Assembly (NCBI GenBank): GCA_937893155.1
Contig: CALBGU010000043.1
Span: 1 to 8,991, forward strand
Direction of reading: 5' to 3'
Source: an uncultured Treponema sp.
GTDB lineage: Bacteria > Spirochaetota > Spirochaetia > Treponematales > Treponemataceae
Length of the DNA stretch: 8,991 nt
This document shows positions 5,131-8,991 of the stretch, one piece after another (within the stretch, counting starts at the first letter, position 1; every line of letters starts with the position of its first letter). The position numbers and the translations under genes were made by a program. The notes beneath the pieces are model-generated. The model worked only from the letters and a program-made list of their open reading frames with translations. It made no database searches and was not told the origin of the DNA.

Positions 5131-5913
5131 ATGGCTTTTTACACAGACATTGATTCTTGCATAAACGACGATACTTCATTTTTTGTGTTTCGCGGAAAAA
5201 ATATCATCACGCGCGGCGGCGATGCGATTGGCAAAGATGATTTTTATTCGTTGAACGCTGTCGGTGCGCTTGAAAAACCGTTTTTTGAGGATACTTATAA
5301 TTATTGTGCGGCGATTGTGAACAGCGAATGGCAACTGTCTGCGGATTTTGCGGAAATCAATCTGCGCGAATATTTTGCGCGGCATGACGAAAAGGCGATT
5401 TTGCTTTCTTCCCGCGCCAAAGGGATTGCGCAGTGGCGGTACAGCACGCGTTTTTGTTCATTTTGCTCTTCTTTGCTCGAGGACGACAAAACGCTGTCGG
5501 CGCTTTTCTGCCCGCAGTGCAAAAAGCAGATTTTCCCGCGCATTGAGCCTGCCACGATTACGCTGGTAACGCGCGGAAACGAAATTTTGCTCGCACGGCA
5601 CGCGACTCGGATTCAAAACCTGTGGGCGTGTTTGTCGGGCTTTGTTGAAATCGGCGAAACGGCGGAGCAGTGCGTCTCGCGTGAGATTGCCGAAGAGGTG
5701 GGCATAAAAGTGAAGAACATCACTTACCGCGCCTCGCAGTCGTGGGTTTTTCCCGACCAGCTTATGCTTGCGTTCACGGCGGAATACGACTCGGGCGAAA
5801 TAAAAGCGCAGGACGGCGAAATTGCAGAGGCAAAATGGTTCACCCGCGACAATCTGCCTGAAATCCCGCCGAAAGGCTCGGTGGCGTATAATTTGATTAT
5901 GAATCTTTCGTGA
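5131..5913 (+). CDS. nudC: NAD(H) pyrophosphatase, Nudix family
   Basis: Cleaves NADH or NAD to NMN(H) and AMP; E. coli NudC also removes NAD caps from RNA 5' ends. The 260 residues match the family. An N-terminal domain (1-100) is followed by a zinc ribbon with C109, C112, C127 and C130. The Nudix hydrolase domain follows, with box GX5EX7REUXEEXGU at 170-192 (G170, E176, R184, E185, E188, E189, G191). Next is the NudC-specific signature, here SQSWVFP at 202-208 against SQPWPFP in E. coli, two residues different. Start ATG 5131 gives a normal N-terminus, but no Shine-Dalgarno sequence precedes it, and a -10-like TATAGA ends 8 bases upstream. The gene stands alone between a divergent membrane-protein gene and a convergent XRE gene. 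The zinc ligands separate it from other Nudix enzymes. Confidence 0.93.
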   Translation: MAFYTDIDSCINDDTSFFVFRGKNIITRGGDAIGKDDFYSLNAVGALEKPFFEDTYNYCAAIVNSEWQLSADFAEINLREYFARHDEKAILLSSRAKGIAQWRYSTRFCSFCSSLLEDDKTLSALFCPQCKKQIFPRIEPATITLVTRGNEILLARHATRIQNLWACLSGFVEIGETAEQCVSREIAEEVGIKVKNITYRASQSWVFPDQLMLAFTAEYDSGEIKAQDGEIAEAKWFTRDNLPEIPPKGSVAYNLIMNLS

Positions 5914-6024
5914 GCCGCCCGCGAAGCAAAAGGAAGTGCGGCGGTGGCGTTTTCCAAAAAAATTATATGATAAAAAAAATAACAAAAGTATACTGTCATT
6001 ATCGCGAAGTGTCAATTCCGTGTC

Positions 6025-6056
6025 ATTATCGGGTGTGTCCCGATAATCTTTCTCCG
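6025..6056 (+). terminator. Probable nudC terminator (hairpin 1)
   Basis: ATTATCGGG 6025-6033 pairs perfectly with CCCGATAAT 6039-6047 (loop TGTGT). CTTTCTCC follows, only a moderate T run. It is 110 bases after the nudC stop and is part of the repeat element. Confidence 0.5.
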
Positions 6057-6069
6057 TAATCCAATGTAG

Positions 6070-6100
6070 AAAAAAAGATTCCCGTGTCAAGCACGGGAAT
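6070..6100 (-). terminator. Probable terminator of the XRE gene (hairpin 2)
   Basis: ATTCCCGTG 6078-6086 pairs perfectly with CACGGGAAT 6092-6100 around TCAAG. On the minus strand the stem is followed by C and then seven T (A run 6070-6076), a classical terminator. It lies about 50 bases after the XRE stop at 6150. Confidence 0.75.
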
Positions 6101-6149
6101 GACACAGCCAAAAGCTACTTCTCAATGCGCCGAAATAGTTGAACAACAT

Positions 6150-6467
6150 CTAGCAGTCATTTTCCATAGGCGGGTATCGCTCTTCCACCATTTTGGTCAT
6201 CATTGTTTGCAGGTCGTGTTTGAAAAATCGGTTCAATTCGGCGCGTGTATCGCTTGCATTTCTCAAAAATAAATCAGCAGGGTGAATTTCGAGCGCATAG
6301 GCAATCTTCAAAATCAATTCAAACGACGGAAAATGCTTGCGCGCTTCAATTCCGCTTATCGTGCTTTTACCACACTCGCAAATGCCAGAAAGTTCCAGTT
6401 GCGACAGTCCTTTCTGTGTCCTGTAAAATACCATATTATCCACAAAATCTGTTTCATACGTTTTCAT
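6150..6467 (-). CDS. XRE-family transcriptional regulator
   Basis: A small DNA-binding protein of 105 residues, probably a repressor of its own gene and the divergent surface-glycan operon. Residues about 9-66 are a Cro/C1-type helix-turn-helix. GLSQLELS is at 20-27 (helix 2), KSTISGIEARK at 34-44 (turn and recognition helix), and PSFELILKIAYALEIHPADLF at 47-67 is the usual helix 4-5 stretch. The remaining 38 residues are a charged, helical tail with no recognised sensor or protease domain. ATG 6465-6467 has no good Shine-Dalgarno sequence, so translation may be weak. TTGACA occurs on the minus strand at 6509-6504 but has no convincing -10. The 135-bp gap to the divergent gene carries repeated AAAAGTT motifs, plausible binding sites. 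Cys occurs at 30, 32 and 105. Confidence 0.87.
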   Translation of the reverse strand: MKTYETDFVDNMVFYRTQKGLSQLELSGICECGKSTISGIEARKHFPSFELILKIAYALEIHPADLFLRNASDTRAELNRFFKHDLQTMMTKMVEERYPPMENDC

Positions 6468-6493
6468 TATGTCAAAATAACCGACTTATTGTC

Positions 6494-6522
6494 TTGAAAA
6501 GTTTGTCAAATAGTCTTAGTAT
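6494..6522 (+). promoter_or_regulatory. Candidate promoter of the surface-glycan operon
   Basis: TTGAAA at 6494-6499, a 17-base spacer and TAGTAT at 6517-6522 (5 of 6 and 4 of 6 to consensus). Repeat copy A overlaps the -35, while copies B and C lie in the leader of about 75 bases. This arrangement suits repression. Confidence 0.5.
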
Positions 6523-6583
6523 ATTTCAAAAGTTTTATACATAGACTTTTTGTGTTGAAAAGTTGATTTTACAAACTTTTGTA
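6494..6583. repeat. Phased AAAAGTT operator-like repeats
   Basis: TTGAAAAGTT occurs at 6494-6503 and 6555-6564, with TTCAAAAGTT at 6525-6534 between them, so the spacings are 31 and 30 bp. An inverted copy, AACTTTTGTA, is at 6574-6583. Copies A and B also share ATAG-N-CTT further right (6511-6517 and 6542-6548). They sit between the divergent XRE gene and the operon it may control. Confidence 0.55.
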
Positions 6584-6602
6584 AAGAGTCAATGGAGTTG
6601 CT

Positions 6603-7844
6603 ATGCTTTTGTATATTGACCCGGGTACGGGAAGTATGCTTTTTTCGATTTTAATCGGAGTGGTGAGTACGCTGATTTTCTTTGGGCAGCGGCTTTTTAT
6701 GAAGCTGAAATTCATCGTGAGCGGCGGAAAAGCGGCGAAAATTTCAAACGCCAAGATTCCGTATGTGATTTTCAGCGACCACAAACGCTACTGGAACGTG
6801 TTCAAGCCTGTTTGCGATGAGTTTGAGAAGAGAAAAATCGACATCGCCTACTGGACGGCAAGTTCTGACGACCCTGCATTGTGCGAAAAATACGAGCATG
6901 TAAAGACAGAGTTCATCGGCGAGGGCAATAAGGCATTCGCCCGATTGAATATGATGAACGCGGGAATCTGCCTAAGCACTACGCCCGGGCTGGACGTACT
7001 TCAGTGGAAGCGGAGCCGCACCTGCGATTTTTATGTGCATATTCCTCATTCGCTCGATGAAATGCTGGGCTACCGTATGTTCGGCGTAGATTTTTATGAC
7101 GCTGTTTTGCTTACCGGCGATTTTCAGGGCGAATATATCAGGCGGCTTGAAAAAATGCGCAATTTGCCGCAAAAGGAACTGCTTACAGTCGGTTATCCGC
7201 CTATGGACGAGCAGAAAAAAAGGCTTGACGCTGTTTCAAAGATTCCTAATCAAGTTAAGAATGATGTCACGGTTCTTGTTGCTCCCAGTTGGGGCGAAAA
7301 CGCAATTCTAAAAAAGTTCGGAGTATCTTTTCTTTCTGCGATTCAGAAAACGGGATTCAATATTATCGTGCGTCCGCACCCGCAGACTGTCACCAGCGAA
7401 AAGGATATGCTTGCAAATTTAATGAGCCAATTCCCCGAAAACGAAAAATTCAAATGGAATTTTGATAACGACAACTTTTCGTGTATGAACGCGGCTTCTA
7501 TTTTGATTACCGATTTTTCAGGCATTATTTTTGATTTTGCCCTGCTGTTTGACAAGCCCTTGATGTATGCGGATACGGAATTTGATTCTGGCGTTTATGA
7601 CGCGGCATGGTTTAAGAATGAAAAACTCTGGCGCTTTGAAGTCCTTGAAAAAATTGGGATTCCGCTCAAAAAAGAGCAATTTGACGATATGAAGAGCGTA
7701 ATTGAAAATGCTTTGTCTGACACATCGCTAAAGCAGGGGCGTGACGAGGCAAGAAATCAAGCGTGGACTCATCGCGGAGAAAGCGCAAGGTTGATTGCGG
7801 ATTACTTGATAGAAAAACACGAGTATAGGGAGGAAAATCAATAA
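6603..7844 (+). CDS. CDP-glycerol glycerophosphotransferase-like protein with membrane N-terminus
   Basis: Expected to move glycerol phosphate or a related phospho-alcohol from a CDP donor to a surface glycan or lipid-linked acceptor at the inner face of the membrane. It has 413 residues. MLLYIDPGTGS at 1-11 and a hydrophobic helix at about 12-34 form a membrane anchor. The Glyphos_transf (TagB/TagF-type) domain covers about 55-405. RPHP at 257-260 and TDFSGIIFDF at 303-312 match the RxHP and TDYSS-like motifs of TagF. HIPHS at 146-150 stands where the first catalytic His motif would fall, so the first catalytic His is less certain. ATG 6603 has GGAG 5 bases upstream. The next gene starts one base after the stop, with its AGGGAGG site inside this frame. 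The real donor and acceptor are not visible; spirochaetes lack classical teichoic acids. Confidence 0.8.
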   Translation: MLLYIDPGTGSMLFSILIGVVSTLIFFGQRLFMKLKFIVSGGKAAKISNAKIPYVIFSDHKRYWNVFKPVCDEFEKRKIDIAYWTASSDDPALCEKYEHVKTEFIGEGNKAFARLNMMNAGICLSTTPGLDVLQWKRSRTCDFYVHIPHSLDEMLGYRMFGVDFYDAVLLTGDFQGEYIRRLEKMRNLPQKELLTVGYPPMDEQKKRLDAVSKIPNQVKNDVTVLVAPSWGENAILKKFGVSFLSAIQKTGFNIIVRPHPQTVTSEKDMLANLMSQFPENEKFKWNFDNDNFSCMNAASILITDFSGIIFDFALLFDKPLMYADTEFDSGVYDAAWFKNEKLWRFEVLEKIGIPLKKEQFDDMKSVIENALSDTSLKQGRDEARNQAWTHRGESARLIADYLIEKHEYREENQ

Positions 7845-7845
7845 T

Positions 7846-8904
7846 ATGTACTACTTAGACGAGAACATAAAAAATCTCAACAGAATTTTTGACCAAAATA
7901 AACGAGAGGGGTTCTTGCGATTGGATTTAAACGAAAATCCAGAAGGTCTTTCTCAAAAATTCATCGATGAAGTCTTAAAAGATGTTACACCCGAATTTGT
8001 TGCTCAATACCCAGAAACTTTGGAATTCACGCAAATTCTTGCAAATTATCTTGGAACTGACATTGAGCATATTTGTCTTACCAACGGTTCGTCAGAAGGA
8101 ATTAGGCAAATTATCGAGGCGTTTACTTCTCCGAACGGCAGAATTGTAGGTGTTACGCCGACTTATGCAATGTTTGAAGTGTATTCAAAAATGTACGGAA
8201 GAAACTTTGTGCCTGTGCATTACACCGAAAATTTAGAAATGCCTGTGGAAAAAATCATCAAAGAACTCACGCCTGAAACACAACTGCTTATTCTTCTTAA
8301 TCCGAACAATCCAATGGGAAACACATATTCCGATGAAGAATTTAATCAGATTCTTACTGCGGCAAAGAAAAATGAGATAACAGTTCTTGTTGACGAAGCT
8401 TATATGTATTTTTACCCACATTCATTCATTGATTTTGCACTAAACGATGAACATATTTTCGTTACACGAACTTTCTCAAAGCTTTTCTCTCTTGCAGGTT
8501 GTCGACTTGGCTATGTTGTTGGCTGGACAGAAGGAATCAAAATGGTTCAAAAACTTTGTACACCACATAATGTGAATGCTTTTGCGATGCGTTTCGCAAA
8601 AGCGATTCTTCAAAAAGACGGAATGATAGATGAACTCATACGGCTTCAAAAAGAGGGCAAAGACTTCCTCATAACAGAACTTTCTCAAAATGATTACAAA
8701 TTCAACGCAAAAGAAGGAAATTTCATTTTTATAAAACCCAAAACATCTGCGGAAAATCTCGTTTTAAGAATGAAAAACGAAGAAAAAATTCTCATAAAAA
8801 CATATTCGGGAATTGGAAATTTAGGAAATTGCTTGCGTGTAACAACTGGCGGAATCAAGCCAATGAAACGCTTTATGGAAGCATTGTTAAAATTGGACGT
8901 GTAG
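7846..8904 (+). CDS. HisC-like PLP-dependent aminotransferase or decarboxylase
   Basis: A class I/II (fold type I) PLP enzyme of 352 residues, nearest in pattern to histidinol-phosphate aminotransferase. LDLNENPEG is at 26-34, NGSSEG at 80-85, NPNNPMG at 152-158, and DEAY at 183-186 (D183 pairs with the PLP nitrogen). SK at 211-212 carries the Schiff-base Lys, followed by GCRLGY at 218-223. LRVTTGG at 330-336 holds the carboxylate-binding Arg. Position in a surface-glycan operon argues against histidine synthesis. HisC-like enzymes in the Campylobacter jejuni capsule locus (Cj1436, Cj1437) instead decarboxylate serine phosphate or aminate DHAP to serinol phosphate, and a similar role fits here. 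It is separated by one base from the gene before it and 11 from the one after. Its base composition is clearly lower in G+C than the gene before it, which hints at separate acquisition. Confidence 0.87.
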   Translation: MYYLDENIKNLNRIFDQNKREGFLRLDLNENPEGLSQKFIDEVLKDVTPEFVAQYPETLEFTQILANYLGTDIEHICLTNGSSEGIRQIIEAFTSPNGRIVGVTPTYAMFEVYSKMYGRNFVPVHYTENLEMPVEKIIKELTPETQLLILLNPNNPMGNTYSDEEFNQILTAAKKNEITVLVDEAYMYFYPHSFIDFALNDEHIFVTRTFSKLFSLAGCRLGYVVGWTEGIKMVQKLCTPHNVNAFAMRFAKAILQKDGMIDELIRLQKEGKDFLITELSQNDYKFNAKEGNFIFIKPKTSAENLVLRMKNEEKILIKTYSGIGNLGNCLRVTTGGIKPMKRFMEALLKLDV

Positions 8905-8915
8905 AGAGTTTGCTT

Positions 8916-8991
8916 ATGATAGCAGGAAAGACAGTCGTATATACCAGCGGAACATTCGACATGCTCCACGCAAACCACATCAAGATGATTG
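8916..8991 (+). CDS. Cytidylyltransferase, TagD-like (5' end only)
   Basis: The first 25 codons are visible before the window ends. They read as the start of a HIGH-superfamily nucleotidyltransferase that joins CTP with a phospho-alcohol to give CDP-X. A short beta strand (KTVVYTSG) is followed by GTFDMLHANH at 12-21, the nucleotide-binding motif. It differs from the usual HxGH of TagD, being HANH, with Asn for Gly. ATG 8916 follows the previous stop by 11 bases, and AGAGAG at 8903-8908 is a plausible ribosome site. Context with a glycerophosphotransferase-like gene and a HisC-like enzyme supports a CDP-activated donor pathway. The product could be a free enzyme of about 130-150 residues or the N-terminal domain of a larger fusion such as a PEP mutase. 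The sequence stops too soon to tell. Confidence 0.75.
   Translation, partial: MIAGKTVVYTSGTFDMLHANHIKMI

Larger units (their letters stand above)
5994..6104. repeat. Opposed-hairpin repeat element (BIME/MITE-like)
   Basis: Three units begin with TGTCATT: 5994-6000 and 6021-6027 on the plus strand, and 6104-6098 on the minus strand. The last two each carry a perfect 9-bp stem with a 5-base loop, followed by AATCTTT. They face each other across a spacer at about 6051-6069. The first unit (5994-6020) repeats the TGTCATTATCG start but has no full hairpin. The minus-strand unit closely resembles a dispersed repeat that I remember from several bacterial genomes, whose antisense translation reads SFPCLTRES. 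It fills most of the 236-bp gap between nudC and the XRE gene. Confidence 0.65.

Noticed and set aside
5914..5955. GC-rich imperfect stem just after nudC (CCGCC...GGCGG)
   Set aside because: It has a bulge and a 15-base loop, and its TTTT is offset by several bases. The later hairpin at 6025-6047 is a better terminator.
5458..6111. Long minus-strand open frame across nudC
   Set aside because: It is antisense to a certain nudC gene, and its beginning is a translation of the hairpin repeat (SFPCLTRES-type residues), a common false protein.
6494..6583. CRISPR array
   Set aside because: The 30-31 bp spacing looked suggestive, but the repeats are short and imperfect, the stretches between them also partly match, and there are no cas genes.
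7846..8904. True hisC for histidine synthesis, paired with hisK at 1416
   Set aside because: They are 5.6 kb apart in different transcripts, and the HisC-like gene sits between two surface-glycan-type genes. It cannot be excluded without the rest of the genome.

Overview
This window looks like chromosomal DNA of a Treponema-like spirochaete, probably a gut, rumen or oral commensal. I would put that at about 0.6. The reasons are the block dksA - infA - small dnaJ-domain gene - Smr-domain gene, which from memory resembles the T. pallidum TP0096-TP0098 neighbourhood, the moderate G+C with mixed ATG/GTG/TTG starts, and a dispersed hairpin repeat of the TGTCATTCCCGTG type. No rRNA, tRNA, CRISPR array, transposase or phage gene was seen.

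Layout. (1) 1-2255, plus strand: the 3' part of a hybrid sensor kinase (HATPase plus two receivers). Its reading frame is broken just after the dimerisation-helix motif. It overlaps by 4 bases a PHP-type histidinol-phosphatase gene. (2) 2252-4921: housekeeping and stress genes. These are dksA (minus), infA (plus, GTG start), a J-domain membrane protein (minus, TTG start), an Smr-domain protein (minus) and a four-helix DUF2798-like membrane protein (minus). dksA and infA are divergent and share a 108-bp promoter region. The dksA terminator lies inside the coding end of the phosphatase gene. (3) 5131-5913, plus: nudC, NAD(H) pyrophosphatase, possibly leaderless. (4) 5994-6104: a pair of opposed hairpins with matching flanks, which look like a mobile BIME/MITE-type repeat reused as convergent terminators. 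(5) 6150-6467, minus: a small XRE repressor. It is divergent from a plus-strand cassette starting at 6603: a CDP-glycerol glycerophosphotransferase-like protein with a YIDPGTGS membrane N-terminus, a HisC-like PLP enzyme, and the start of a TagD-like cytidylyltransferase cut by the window end.

How the genes work together. The last three genes are tightly packed and read as one operon. Their families suggest a CTP-activated phospho-alcohol or amino-alcohol (glycerol-P, ethanolamine-P, serinol-P or similar) that is made, activated to CDP-X and transferred to a cell-surface glycan. The 135-bp gap between the XRE gene and this operon holds three copies of an AAAAGTT motif at 30-31 bp spacing plus an inverted copy, over the best operon promoter. 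It is a good candidate for the repressor's operator array. This cassette with its operator array is the most interesting part of the window. The rest is mostly ordinary, with several neat regulatory details.
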